Source of the DNA: Gammaproteobacteria bacterium
Lineage (GTDB): Bacteria; Pseudomonadota; Gammaproteobacteria; JADZEE01
Assembly: GCA_020850735.1 (NCBI GenBank)
Contig: JADZEE010000001.1
Location: 124,001-188,000 of the forward strand
DNA: 64,000 nucleotides
Reading direction: 5' to 3'
Part shown: positions 47,763 to 56,250 of the stretch, in pieces
Position numbering within the stretch: position 1 is the first letter of the stretch
Layout of the letters: each line of letters begins with the position of its first letter
Translations under genes and position numbers: made by a program
The notes under the pieces: generated by a model
The model's database searches: none
What the model saw: only the letters and a program-made list of their open reading frames with translations
What the model was told of the DNA's origin: nothing

Positions 47763-48902
47763 TCAGGCCAGGCGGCGTGCCGCCGGCGGTGCGAGCCAGC
47801 GTTGTACAGGTGCCGGTCGGCCGAAGAAATAGCCCTGGCCGAAGTCGAAGCCGATTTCGCGACACGCCAGCCATTCGCCCGCGCATTCCACGCCTTCGGC
47901 GATGCACGCGGTACCGAGGTTGTGGGCCATGCGCACGAGCGTCTGCAGCACATTGCGGTGGGTCGGTGTACGCCGGTGGATGTCGCGGATGAGGCTGATG
48001 TCGAATTTCAGAAACTCCGGTGGCACATCCGCCAGCTCGAGCAGGCGCGCCTGGCCGGCCCCGAAATCGTCGAACCCGAGCGCGACGTCCAGCTCCAGCA
48101 GCCGGTGGCGGAAATCCCGCAGTTGCCGCGGCAGCAGCACCGCCGTCTCGTAGGTTTCGAGCACCAGCGCCAGCTGCGGGTGCCGACTGCGGATCTGCTC
48201 GAGCGATGCCACCAGCCGGGCCAGGGCCGGGCCGCGCAATTCGGCGGGATGAACGTTCAGGAACAACCGTGGCTGTCCGGGCAGGCAGGTCGCGGCGGTT
48301 ACGGCTACGGCGCGCATCAGCGCACTCAGCTCGGCAGCCGCTCCCGCGCGTTCGGCGATCGCGAGCAGCTCGGCGGGTGCGGTCGCTATGTCGGTCATCG
48401 CCCCGCGCGCGAACGCTTCGAACTGCCGCGCCGGCCCGCCGTCCGGCGCAGCAATCGGCTGGAACACGGCGCTGAGCGCCGCCCGGGTGAACAGACTCTG
48501 CAGCGCGCGCGGGACACCTGCGGCCGCCGGAGGCGATCCGCGTCCGGTTTCGGTGCGGCTGGTGACGTCTTCGTCGTGCGCGTTGCGTGCCCGGCCGACG
48601 ACGAGTTCGCGCCCGGTGAGGTGTATGCGATCGCCCTCCTGCAGCGGTTGGCGGTCGCGGATGCGGGTGAAATTGACGTAGGTGCCGTTGCGGCTGTCGA
48701 GATCCCGGATCCACGGACCGTCGGGACCGAGGATGATCTCGGCGTGCACCGAGGAGATCGTCGGATCGGGCAGCGCCAGCTCGAGATCGCGGCGGCGGCC
48801 GATGCGAAAGGGGCTGCAATACAGGCTCACGCGCTGCGCCATGGCGTCAGCGTCGATACAGCCCTCCAGGTACCAGGTGCCGAGGTGGGATTGCCGATCC
48901 AT
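47763..48902 (-). CDS. FHA-EAL protein, paralogue 1
   Basis: 379 residues. Residues 1-100 are a forkhead-associated domain (CSPFRIGRRRDLELALPDPT, SSVHAEI, LDSRNGTYVNF), which reads phosphothreonine. Residues 130-375 are an EAL domain. The active-site series is present: QFEAFARG (EAF in place of EAL), LFLNVHPAEL, LVLETYETAV, GFDDFGAGQA, LKFDISLIRD, AEGVECAGE and GFDFGQGYFFGRP, so c-di-GMP hydrolysis is plausible. There is no transmembrane helix. Opening MDRQSHLGTWYLEGCIDADA equals that of paralogue 2. Same strand, 222 bp apart. Confidence 0.88.
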   Translation of the reverse strand: MDRQSHLGTWYLEGCIDADAMAQRVSLYCSPFRIGRRRDLELALPDPTISSVHAEIILGPDGPWIRDLDSRNGTYVNFTRIRDRQPLQEGDRIHLTGRELVVGRARNAHDEDVTSRTETGRGSPPAAAGVPRALQSLFTRAALSAVFQPIAAPDGGPARQFEAFARGAMTDIATAPAELLAIAERAGAAAELSALMRAVAVTAATCLPGQPRLFLNVHPAELRGPALARLVASLEQIRSRHPQLALVLETYETAVLLPRQLRDFRHRLLELDVALGFDDFGAGQARLLELADVPPEFLKFDISLIRDIHRRTPTHRNVLQTLVRMAHNLGTACIAEGVECAGEWLACREIGFDFGQGYFFGRPAPVQRWLAPPAARRLA

Positions 48903-49124
48903 ACCGATTCATCGCCGGGTTGCCACCCGGGCTCGTCCCGCGTCGTTATATCGGCACAGACAAGGCGCGAGTCCAATGCGCGGCACGCGTCAACGGGCAA
49001 TTGCCTGCCGGTTTTGTGACGGGTATCACACTCGAACCGGAATTGACGTTCCACGCGGCGGACGGGATCGCGCTGCGATTCGAACGCGCAGCGGCGCCGG
49101 GCGTGCCGGACGGATCCCGCGGCG

Positions 49125-50276
49125 TCAGGCCGGCAGCTCGGGTTGCGTGCTGCGGCCGTCGTCCCAGGCCGCGGCCGGCGCCGGCCGCCCGAACAAATAG
49201 CCCTGGGCGTATCGGAAGCCCATCTGCTGGCAGGTCTCCCACTCGGCCTGCTGCTCGATGCCTTCGGCAAGGCAGGTGATGCCCAGATCACAGGCCATGC
49301 GTACCAGCGTGTGCAGCAGCATCTGCTTGGCCGGGGATGCGACGTGGATGTTGCGCACCATGGCAATGTCGAACTTGAGGAAGTCGGGCGGGACGTCGAC
49401 CAGCTCGAGCAGGCGCGCCTGGCCGGCACCGAAGTCGTCGTAGGCGAGGCCGATCCCCAGATCCCGCAGCAGCGTGCGCAGCTCGGCCATGTGGGCGCGA
49501 TGGATCACGACTCCTTCGTGAACCTCGAATACCAGCTCGATCCGCGGCTGCTGGGCGCGCAGCTCGGCCAGGGTCGCCACCAGCGTCGCGACGCCGTCCC
49601 CGAGCAGCTCGGCCGGGTGGGTGTTGATGAACAGTGTGGTCGGTTTCGGCAGCGCGGCGGCATTGTCGATGCCGGCACGACGGAACACGCGGCTGAGCTC
49701 GGCTTCGCAGCGGGCCTGCGCCGCGATGCCGAACAGCTCGTAAGGCGCCGTCGGCAGCGCCGGGTGCGCACCCCGGCCCAGCACCTCGAACATGCGGGCG
49801 TCGCTCTCGTCGAGGGCCACGATGGGCTGGTAATGGGGCGTGACCGCGCCTTGGAGCAGCAACTCGCGCAGCGCCGGCAGCGCGGCCATCCCCGGCCGCA
49901 TCAAGGTAGCCATGCCGACGTCGGTGATGCTGGTGACGTCATCCGCGTCGCGCATGCCCGCGCGCCGGCCCACCACGAATTCGTTGCGGGTCAGGTGAAT
50001 CAGGTCGCCGGGATTGAGGCGCGTCGGCGCCTCGATGCGGGCGCGGTTGACGAAGGTGCCGTTGCGGCTGTTGCAGTCCGCGATCCAGGGCCCGTCGCGA
50101 CGCAGCACGATCTCGGCATGGGTGCCGGAGATGTTCGAAAACGGCAGGCAGAGCTCCAGATCCGCGCGCCGGCCGATGCGAAATGGCGAGGTGACGAGCG
50201 ATACGCGTCGCGGCACGCCGTCCGTGTCGATGCAGCCCTCGAGATACCACAGATCGTCTTTGGCCGCTGATTCCAA
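49125..50276 (-). CDS. FHA-EAL protein, paralogue 2
   Basis: 383 residues from TTG 50276, preferred because it aligns 17-for-17 with the N-terminus of paralogue 1 up to WYLEGCID; a GTG at 50306 would add ten residues. FHA domain: TSPFRIGRRADLELCLPFSN, SGTHAEIVL, CNSRNGTFVN. EAL domain: MFEVLGRG (EVL), LFINTHPAELL, ELVFEVHEGVV, AYDDFGAGQA, LKFDIAMVRNI, AEGIEQQAE, and GFRYAQGYLFGRP. All catalytic acidic residues and the Lys seem present. Tandem duplication with paralogue 1 is clear; the FHA domain suggests control by a Ser/Thr kinase not seen here. Confidence 0.88.
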   Translation of the reverse strand: MESAAKDDLWYLEGCIDTDGVPRRVSLVTSPFRIGRRADLELCLPFSNISGTHAEIVLRRDGPWIADCNSRNGTFVNRARIEAPTRLNPGDLIHLTRNEFVVGRRAGMRDADDVTSITDVGMATLMRPGMAALPALRELLLQGAVTPHYQPIVALDESDARMFEVLGRGAHPALPTAPYELFGIAAQARCEAELSRVFRRAGIDNAAALPKPTTLFINTHPAELLGDGVATLVATLAELRAQQPRIELVFEVHEGVVIHRAHMAELRTLLRDLGIGLAYDDFGAGQARLLELVDVPPDFLKFDIAMVRNIHVASPAKQMLLHTLVRMACDLGITCLAEGIEQQAEWETCQQMGFRYAQGYLFGRPAPAAAWDDGRSTQPELPA

Positions 50277-50660
50277 GTGCAAGCCCCATATCGACCCGGG
50301 TGACACACGCTGGCCGCGTGTTCCGCGCCCGCTCCCGGCCCGCCGCGGTTTCGTCTCGACGGCAAGTCTAAATCAGCGGGCCTGCGGCGGCGAGAACGAC
50401 CCCCGCAGGATCTCGCCGCCGCCGCGGGCCCAGGCGTTACGGTGCGGGCGGCAACGATCCGAACGCCGGCGGGCGCGCAAGCGAGCATCGCCGCGACGGG
50501 ATCGACTGCGTAATGGTCGAATCAGGGGAGCGAACCTGCAGCGGATCCGCCGGCGACGACGACATCCCCGATCGTCTGCCGATCATCTCCATGCCGTGCG
50601 GGCAGGTTGACGGCGTGGACGGGCCGGCGCCGATCGCAGCGCCGCATCCGGCCAGGAGAT
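50277..50660. other. Gap between the FHA-EAL gene and tRNA-Arg, with hairpin
   Basis: GC-rich, without a supported gene. It holds a long hairpin (50384-50422), listed separately, and probably the FHA-EAL promoter. No c-di-GMP riboswitch motif was recognised. Confidence 0.4.
50384..50422. other. 12-bp perfect stem-loop
   Basis: GCGGCGGCGAGA (50384-50395) and TCTCGCCGCCGC (50411-50422) are exact reverse complements around a 15-base loop. It lies 108 bases upstream of the second FHA-EAL start; it could be a terminator for an upstream transcript or a 5' leader structure. Confidence 0.6.
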
Positions 50661-50737
50661 TGGCGCGCCCGGAGAGACTCGAACTCCCGACACCCAGGTT
50701 CGAAGCCTGGTGCTCTATCCAACTGAGCTACGGGCGC
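50661..50737 (-). tRNA. tRNA-Arg, anticodon TCG
   Basis: A 77-nt cloverleaf on minus: acceptor GCGCCCG pairs with CGGGCGC, D stem GCTC/GAGC, anticodon stem CCAGG/CCTGG around loop CTTCGAA (anticodon TCG, reads CGA), T-arm with GTTCGAGTC, and encoded CCA at 50663-50661. All positions fit a standard bacterial tRNA. Confidence 0.95.
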
Positions 50738-50848
50738 GTGCGGGCGATTCTACGCGAGCCCCGGGGTCAGGCGACAGCTTCGCCGCAGCGAGTCGCTGCG
50801 CGACCGGATCGTCACACCCGCAACGCACGGGAGATGCGGGCCGGTGGC

Positions 50849-51586
50849 TCACACCTGCACCGTCAGCAGGGTTTTCTCCAGCATCATGTGTGTGCCGTTG
50901 GTGAGGATGCGCCGGCCGCGCTCGTCCCGGAACGTCCACACGTTGATCGCCGGTGCCTCGGGTCGGCGCGGGATGTCGACGTTCATCGGGATCTCCTCGA
51001 AGTCGAACGACCGGCAGCGGTCCGCCAGGATGGCCGCGATGGAGCACCGGCTGAACTGGCTGTATTCGCGCCGCCAGATGCCGCGTGATTCAGGCCGGGA
51101 GTTGTCCATGAACACCGCCCGCAGCTCGATGTCATCGACGTTGAAGATGCCGTCCACCAGCAGCAAGCCACCGGGATTGACGAGCGAAAGCAGTTTCAGC
51201 AGCGGCTCCTCGGCACCGTCCATGACGGTCATCACATTGATGAAGCTGACGATGTCGAAGGTGCTGGTCAGAGCAAACAGATCACCGACTTCGAGCGCGA
51301 TGCCGGCCATGGGCGGGTAGGCGCGACCGGCGGCGATGAATTCGGGGGTGAGGTCGTAACCCTGGAAACGCCAATGCGCGAAGCGCTGGCGCAGGTAATA
51401 GAGCAACTCGCCGTTCGCGCAGCCGATGTCGGCCATGTGATAAGCGTGATTCGAATCGGTGCGGCGCGCGAGCGTGTTGGCGATGAACTTGAACACTTCC
51501 TTCGGCTGTTCGAAGCGGTCGTGACGGACGTAGGGCGAGAGCTCCGGCAAGGGGAGGTAACCGGCTTGGGCAAAGGGATCGGGCAT
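50849..51586 (-). CDS. Class I SAM methyltransferase, last gene of the nonulosonate operon
   Basis: 245 residues. MADIGCANGELLYYLRQRFA is motif I; FQGYDLTPEFIAAGRAYPP motif II; FDIVSFINVMTVMDG motif III/IV, and LVNPGGLLLVDGIFN motif VI. C-terminal RDERGRRILTNGTHMMLEKT is distinct. It is the most distal gene of the pse-like operon, 18 bp after the amidotransferase, so it likely methylates the sugar (for example O- or N-methyl) or its glycan. Substrate is inference. Confidence 0.82.
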   Translation of the reverse strand: MPDPFAQAGYLPLPELSPYVRHDRFEQPKEVFKFIANTLARRTDSNHAYHMADIGCANGELLYYLRQRFAHWRFQGYDLTPEFIAAGRAYPPMAGIALEVGDLFALTSTFDIVSFINVMTVMDGAEEPLLKLLSLVNPGGLLLVDGIFNVDDIELRAVFMDNSRPESRGIWRREYSQFSRCSIAAILADRCRSFDFEEIPMNVDIPRRPEAPAINVWTFRDERGRRILTNGTHMMLEKTLLTVQV

Positions 51587-51604
51587 GAGCGAGGCCTCCT
51601 GTTC

Positions 51605-52744
51605 TCAAGGACTCGCGGCGTCGGCCGGCCAAGGCCAGTCCTGGATGAGAAAGCCGTCGATCTCCCAGCGACCGTTGCGCCGGGTCCAGATGTCCCGGTT
51701 GCGGAAACGCTCGCAAACCGCGTAGTACTCGGCAACGCTGATGCCGAGGTAGGCCGCGAAGGCTTCGATGTCGCGCTGCGGAGTCTCGTCGCCGAGCTGA
51801 CGCAGGCGCTCGAGCGCCTGCTCGCGAGTCAGCCTGCCGTTGCGGATCTCCACCGACAGGTTGTCCCAGCTGCGGGTGATGCCGAACTTGTACCACTTGA
51901 GGTGGTGATGGATGGCGATGAAGTCGTCGTCGATGTTGACGTAGTCGTAGGTGCCCACGCGCGCGCCTTCCTCCCGGCTGCAAAAGCCGTGCGCGGTGGC
52001 GACGCGGTAGCTCTCCTGGACGTCCCAGTGGAAGTAGTAGCCGAGAAAAATCGCGCGCAGGTCGGCCTGTGCCAGCTCCGCCGCCGAGGGCGCGACATAG
52101 GGCATCAGCTCGCGCTCACTCAAATCCTCGTCGATCCAGTCGGCCGCGGTGGTGCCGTGGGTGACGCCGAAGCGATCCAGCCAGCGGCGGTTGACCTCGG
52201 CACCGGCGAGGCTCTCGTCCTCGGAGCCGTATTCGATGGCGCTGTTCTCGCCGTACACCACGAGCGGGATGTCGTAACGCAGCGCGAGGCGCAGCGGCAT
52301 CGAGTAGATCGCCATGTGCGCCGGCAGGCCGCTGGTGCCGGTGCGGCGAAACGCGCGTTCGATGAACCGCCGTTCGACCGCGGGATTGACGCGCACGGCG
52401 ACGTGGTCGACGCCGATGCGCACCAGGTTCTCGAGATTGCGCCGGCCGAGATCGGTCTGCCCGGCAACGACATAGGTCATCGTCAGCGGATGCAGTCCGG
52501 CGGCGAGGCACTTGACCACCTGCCAGTAGCTGTCCTTGCCGCCACTCACGGGGATGAGGCAGTCGTAGCCGTGGCTGTGCGATCGGGCGTGTTCGACCAC
52601 GCGGGTGAACTCGGCGGCGCGCTCGGCCCAGTCCACCGAACGCTGTTTGCGGGCCACGCTGTGGCAGCCGTGGCACACGCCATCGGCGCCGATGGCGACG
52701 CCGGGGCGGGTGTCGGGCAGGATGCAGCGGCGGCAGTAGCGCAC
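51605..52744 (-). CDS. pseA: N-acetyl sugar amidotransferase (PseA/WbpG-like)
   Basis: 379 residues from GTG 52744, 1 base after the preceding stop. N-terminal zinc finger-like CRRCILPDTRPGV and CHGCH; PP-loop LIPVSGGKDSYWQVVKCLAA; then LVVYGENSAIEYGSEDE and VGTYDYVNIDDDF. PseA/WbpG/LegN-type enzymes convert an acetyl or carbonyl to an acetamidino group on pseudaminic or related sugars, using glutamine ammonia from a partner (HisH-like) that is not present here. The position at the end of the pse genes supports a tailoring role. Confidence 0.88.
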   Translation of the reverse strand: MRYCRRCILPDTRPGVAIGADGVCHGCHSVARKQRSVDWAERAAEFTRVVEHARSHSHGYDCLIPVSGGKDSYWQVVKCLAAGLHPLTMTYVVAGQTDLGRRNLENLVRIGVDHVAVRVNPAVERRFIERAFRRTGTSGLPAHMAIYSMPLRLALRYDIPLVVYGENSAIEYGSEDESLAGAEVNRRWLDRFGVTHGTTAADWIDEDLSERELMPYVAPSAAELAQADLRAIFLGYYFHWDVQESYRVATAHGFCSREEGARVGTYDYVNIDDDFIAIHHHLKWYKFGITRSWDNLSVEIRNGRLTREQALERLRQLGDETPQRDIEAFAAYLGISVAEYYAVCERFRNRDIWTRRNGRWEIDGFLIQDWPWPADAASP

Positions 52745-52745
52745 C

Positions 52746-54083
52746 TCAGCGCGTGCCCGTGACCGCGCCCAGCACCGCCTCGAGATAGCGCGGCACGCTG
52801 GAGTTGAGATTGCGATTGAGCACGCTGGGGGCGACCGGCACGATGTTGCTGTCTTCGTGCAGCAGCCCGGGATCGGCTTCCACGTGCGGCCGGCCTTCGG
52901 CGCCGTAGCTGTTGAAATGCATGCGCAAGTGCCGGAAGTCGAAGCTCTCCACGACATGCGCGTCGTCGAGAACGCCGAGGCGACGCAGGTCCGCGAGCCA
53001 GATCCGCTGCCAGTGTTCAGCGTTCGGCGTGCTATCACTGTCCGCCACCGGGAACGCGAACTCGAGCTGCAGTTGCGGCGCATCGGTACCGGCGAACCTG
53101 CCGGGGAAGCTGATGCGATCGATGTGCAGGGCGGGATCGCCGACGATGATCTCGTTGTAGCGGCTGCTCGCGGGCCGGTTCAGCGTGAAGCTGCCGAGCA
53201 GCAGGTTGTCGGTCGCCAGGTCCTGCCAGGGCAGGCCCAGGAGTTTGCACAGTCCGCCCCAGTGGCCGGCCCAGAACACGTGCGGTGCGGTGAGCCGGCG
53301 CCCCTGCGCCCGCACCCAGCGCACCGTATGTGCCCCGGCACCGATCTCGACGTGCAGGTCGGGGATGTCGATCAGTGTCTCGACATAGCGGGGATCGAGC
53401 GCTTCGGCGAAGGCCCGGGCGAATCCGGCGAAGCCGCCCTCGCTCGGGTACAGCACGTATTGCGGCTCGCCACGGCGCAGCCGGTCGTGAAAGCGGCGCG
53501 ATTCTCCGGCGTCCGCGACGGGCCGCTCGACGCGCGGAAAGAACCAGGGATAGATGTTGGTGAGCAGGTGTTCCTCGCCGACGCCGAGCTGGCGGTGGCG
53601 CTGCTCGCAGCGGTAGGACGGCAGCACCTCGTCGAAGATGAGCGCCGCGTAGCCGGGGCCGTAGATCCGGGCGATGCGTTCGCGCGTGGGCGGCGCGGTG
53701 CCGAGGTCGTCGACCCGCAGGTCCGCAGGCAGCAGGGCCCGGATCGCGGCCGGCATCTGCGCCGGCAGCGGCGCATACGGCATGATCTCGCCGCGCAGGA
53801 CGATGGCGCGTTCGAGCAGGGTGCGGCGCAGCCGCTCGCCGGTCATGCGGCTGAACAATCGCGTGGTGACGGGCGAACGCATGTAGTCGAGCACGTGCAT
53901 GCCCATGTCGAAGGTACTGCCGTCCGGGCCGGCGAAGGAGGTGTTGATGCCGCCCAGGCGGCTGGAACGTTCCAGCAGCACGGTCCGGTAGCCGAGCTCA
54001 CCGAGCAGCCAGGCGCTGATGAGGCCGGCCAGATTCGCGCCGATCACCAGCGCGTCGACTTCACGGATATTCGTGTCGGACAT
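52746..54083 (-). CDS. FAD-dependent oxidoreductase in the nonulosonate operon
   Basis: 445 residues from ATG 54083 (GGGAG upstream; a GTG at 54095 overlaps the earlier stop). DALVIGANLAGLISAWLLGE is the FAD Rossmann motif; RTVLLERSSRLGGINTSFAG is the phytoene-desaturase/amine-oxidase-like GG motif, and FDMGMHVLDY follows. It belongs to the NAD(P)/FAD-binding amine-oxidase/UDP-galactopyranose-mutase-like superfamily. Such a gene is not a standard pse enzyme; a redox or ring-contraction step on the sugar is possible. Function inferred from context only. Confidence 0.76.
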   Translation of the reverse strand: MSDTNIREVDALVIGANLAGLISAWLLGELGYRTVLLERSSRLGGINTSFAGPDGSTFDMGMHVLDYMRSPVTTRLFSRMTGERLRRTLLERAIVLRGEIMPYAPLPAQMPAAIRALLPADLRVDDLGTAPPTRERIARIYGPGYAALIFDEVLPSYRCEQRHRQLGVGEEHLLTNIYPWFFPRVERPVADAGESRRFHDRLRRGEPQYVLYPSEGGFAGFARAFAEALDPRYVETLIDIPDLHVEIGAGAHTVRWVRAQGRRLTAPHVFWAGHWGGLCKLLGLPWQDLATDNLLLGSFTLNRPASSRYNEIIVGDPALHIDRISFPGRFAGTDAPQLQLEFAFPVADSDSTPNAEHWQRIWLADLRRLGVLDDAHVVESFDFRHLRMHFNSYGAEGRPHVEADPGLLHEDSNIVPVAPSVLNRNLNSSVPRYLEAVLGAVTGTR

Positions 54084-54091
54084 GTGCTCCC

Positions 54092-55165
54092 TCACGGTTC
54101 GTTGCCGGCCAGGTCCAGGGTGTGAACGCCCATGGACCGGTAGATGCGGGTGACGGGATCGGCATGCGCGGCCGATGGGATCAGGGCCTCGACCCGGATC
54201 CGCGGCTGCAGTCGCGGCAGGAAGATCAGCGCACTGGTCATGACCCCGACGACCAGCGTGTCGCGCAGGAAGGGCGCCAGGATCTCCACCGGCAGGCGCT
54301 GCGGGATCTCCACGCAGCGATCGCGGGGCAGCGCCAGACCCTGCGCCCGCGAGCGTGGATGGTGCTTGTACGCCAGCAGCTCCCCGCGTGCCGCACAGGC
54401 CTGCGCGCGCCGCTCCATGGCTGCGCGCAGCTCCGGGTGCCGGCGCAGGAACTCGTCGTGGGGCAGCAGCAGCACGAGGCCGACGCTGTCGAGATCCTCC
54501 GCAGCGAGCCCCGACCGGCGGATTGCGTCCGTGCAGGTGTCCAGCACCCGCGGATCATGCAACCAGGCGGGCTCGATGGCATGCAGCGTCTTCGGTGCCA
54601 GCTTGTCGTGGGCGAGCGCCGGCGCCATCACCCAGGCTTCGCGCACCGCGGCCGAGCCGCCGATCCGTCCCGGCCGGCCGGTGCGTACGCCGAAGCTCAG
54701 CCAGCGCCAGGCGGACACCGAGCCCGCCTTGAGGGCGTCGATCACGGTGCCCGCGGTGCCGGACGTGACGGTGTCGTTGCGATAGCTGCCCCAGCCATCG
54801 TCCACGTAGGTGCCGATGGCGCCGGGCGCGCCGCGCAGGGCGGCGTGGAACTCGGCCCGGTAGTCGTTACCGGTGACCACGTGGCCGGGTGCCAGATCCC
54901 GTGCGTAGCGGCTGATCGAGGCCAGCAGACGGCGGGCCCGGAGCAGTCGGTCCCGCGGCCGCAGGACCAGCTTCGGAAAGGAGGTCAACTCGGCGAACAG
55001 GCCGCAGGGACGGCTGCGCAGTGTTTCGACGAGGTACTCGCGGTGGTCTGCCCGCCAGTTCGTCTGCGCCAGCACGCAGCGGGCATCGCGAAACGGTCCG
55101 GCCGCCAGCGCCAGGCACCACAGGGTGTGGTGCGGCGACGAGGGCAGGAACAGCACGGTGCGCAT
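54092..55165 (-). CDS. Polysialyltransferase/sialyltransferase-like glycosyltransferase
   Basis: 357 residues. MRTVLFLPSSPHHTLWCLAL then HVVTGNDYRAEFHAALRGAP, GTYVDDGWGSYRN, LLLPHDEFLRRHPELRAAME, AYKHHPRSRAQGL (KHHPR, like the HP motif of bacterial sialyltransferases), and TSALIFLPRLQP. The layout is like the GT52/polysialyltransferase group, which moves nonulosonic acids from CMP donors. Placed right after pseI in the operon, it is the natural transferase for the CMP-sugar made there. The identification is by motif and context. Confidence 0.72.
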   Translation of the reverse strand: MRTVLFLPSSPHHTLWCLALAAGPFRDARCVLAQTNWRADHREYLVETLRSRPCGLFAELTSFPKLVLRPRDRLLRARRLLASISRYARDLAPGHVVTGNDYRAEFHAALRGAPGAIGTYVDDGWGSYRNDTVTSGTAGTVIDALKAGSVSAWRWLSFGVRTGRPGRIGGSAAVREAWVMAPALAHDKLAPKTLHAIEPAWLHDPRVLDTCTDAIRRSGLAAEDLDSVGLVLLLPHDEFLRRHPELRAAMERRAQACAARGELLAYKHHPRSRAQGLALPRDRCVEIPQRLPVEILAPFLRDTLVVGVMTSALIFLPRLQPRIRVEALIPSAAHADPVTRIYRSMGVHTLDLAGNEP

Positions 55166-55200
55166 GGTGGGATTATGCCCTGACGGCTCGCAGCGGGTGC

Positions 55201-56250
55201 CTAGTCGAGCAGATCCCAGGACACCGGTGTCCCGCGCGGGACGGCGCGACGCAGTCGCCGGCCGAGCACGGCGTCGAGGCAGCCGGGCGGCAGCCCGAGG
55301 CCGGGCCGGATCGCGCGCACGGTATCGGCCGTCAGCACGGCCCCGGCCGGCAGGTCCGCGGTGATGTAGAGCGAGCGGCGAAACACACGCGAGCCCTGCT
55401 CGGCGGCGGTGAGGCCGTAGTGGACCGTGCCCAGCGCCGCTCGTGCGCGCGCAGTCTCTTCGACCAGGCGTCGCAGCTCCTCGGGTTCCAGCGAGAACGC
55501 GGCGTCGACGCCACCGTCCGCGCGCGCCAGGGTGAGGTGTTTCTCGATGACCGTCGCGCCGAGCGCCACCGCGGCCACGGCGGCACCGATCCCGGCGGTG
55601 TGATCCGACAGACCCACTTCGCACCCGTAGCGCGCGCGCAGGTCCGGGAGGGTCGCGAGGTTCGAATCCGCCGGCGAGGCCGGGTAGCTCGACGTGCACT
55701 TGAGCAGCACGAGTTCCCGGCAGCCGGCCGCGCGCGCCGCGTCGACCGCCGCCGTGATCTCCTCCCGCGTGGCCATGCCGGTGGAGATGATCACCGGCTT
55801 GCCCGTGGTCGCGACGCGCCGGATCAGCGGCAGATCGACGTTTTCGAAGGACGCGATCTTGTAGCAGGGCACGTCGAGCTGCTCGAGAAAATCCACGGCG
55901 CTCGCGTCGAAGGGCGTGCTGAATGCCGCCATTCCCAGCGCCCGCGCACGGGCGAAGATCGTGGCGTGCCAGTCCCACGGTGTGTGCGCCTCCTGGTACA
56001 GGCGGTACAGGGACTTGCCTGCCCAGGGGCTGTCCGGATCGGCGATGAAGAATTCGTCACGGTCCAGATCGAGCGTCATGGTGTCGGCCGTGTAGGTCTG
56101 CAGCTTGATCGCCTGCACCCCCGCCGCCGCCGCGGCCTCGACGAGCCGCAGGGCGCGCTCGAGCGAGCCATTGTGATTGCCGGACAGCTCGGCGATCACC
56201 AGTGGGACGTGGTCCGGGCCGCATACGTGTCTGCCGATTCGGATCGTCAC
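55201..56250 (-). CDS. pseI: Pseudaminic-acid synthase PseI (NeuB family)
   Basis: 349 residues from GTG 56250 (GTGA overlap with the pseG-H stop). IAELSGNHNGSLERALRLVE is the NeuB opening; AIKLQTYTADTMTLD; FSTPFDASAVDFLEQLDVPC; KPVIISTGMA; LLKCTSSYPASPADSNLATL; VGLSDHTAGI and EKHLTLARADGGVDAAFSLE; then a C-terminal SAF/antifreeze-like domain (SLYITADLPAGAVLTADTVR). It condenses PEP with the altrose-type sugar to pseudaminic acid or a close isomer. The SPADSNL element favours PseI over NeuB/LegI. Confidence 0.93.
   Translation of the reverse strand: MTIRIGRHVCGPDHVPLVIAELSGNHNGSLERALRLVEAAAAAGVQAIKLQTYTADTMTLDLDRDEFFIADPDSPWAGKSLYRLYQEAHTPWDWHATIFARARALGMAAFSTPFDASAVDFLEQLDVPCYKIASFENVDLPLIRRVATTGKPVIISTGMATREEITAAVDAARAAGCRELVLLKCTSSYPASPADSNLATLPDLRARYGCEVGLSDHTAGIGAAVAAVALGATVIEKHLTLARADGGVDAAFSLEPEELRRLVEETARARAALGTVHYGLTAAEQGSRVFRRSLYITADLPAGAVLTADTVRAIRPGLGLPPGCLDAVLGRRLRRAVPRGTPVSWDLLD

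Noticed and set aside
50277-50660. Possible c-di-GMP (GEMM) riboswitch before the FHA-EAL gene
   Set aside because: Only a simple hairpin is seen; no GEMM tetraloop/receptor or conserved core recognised.
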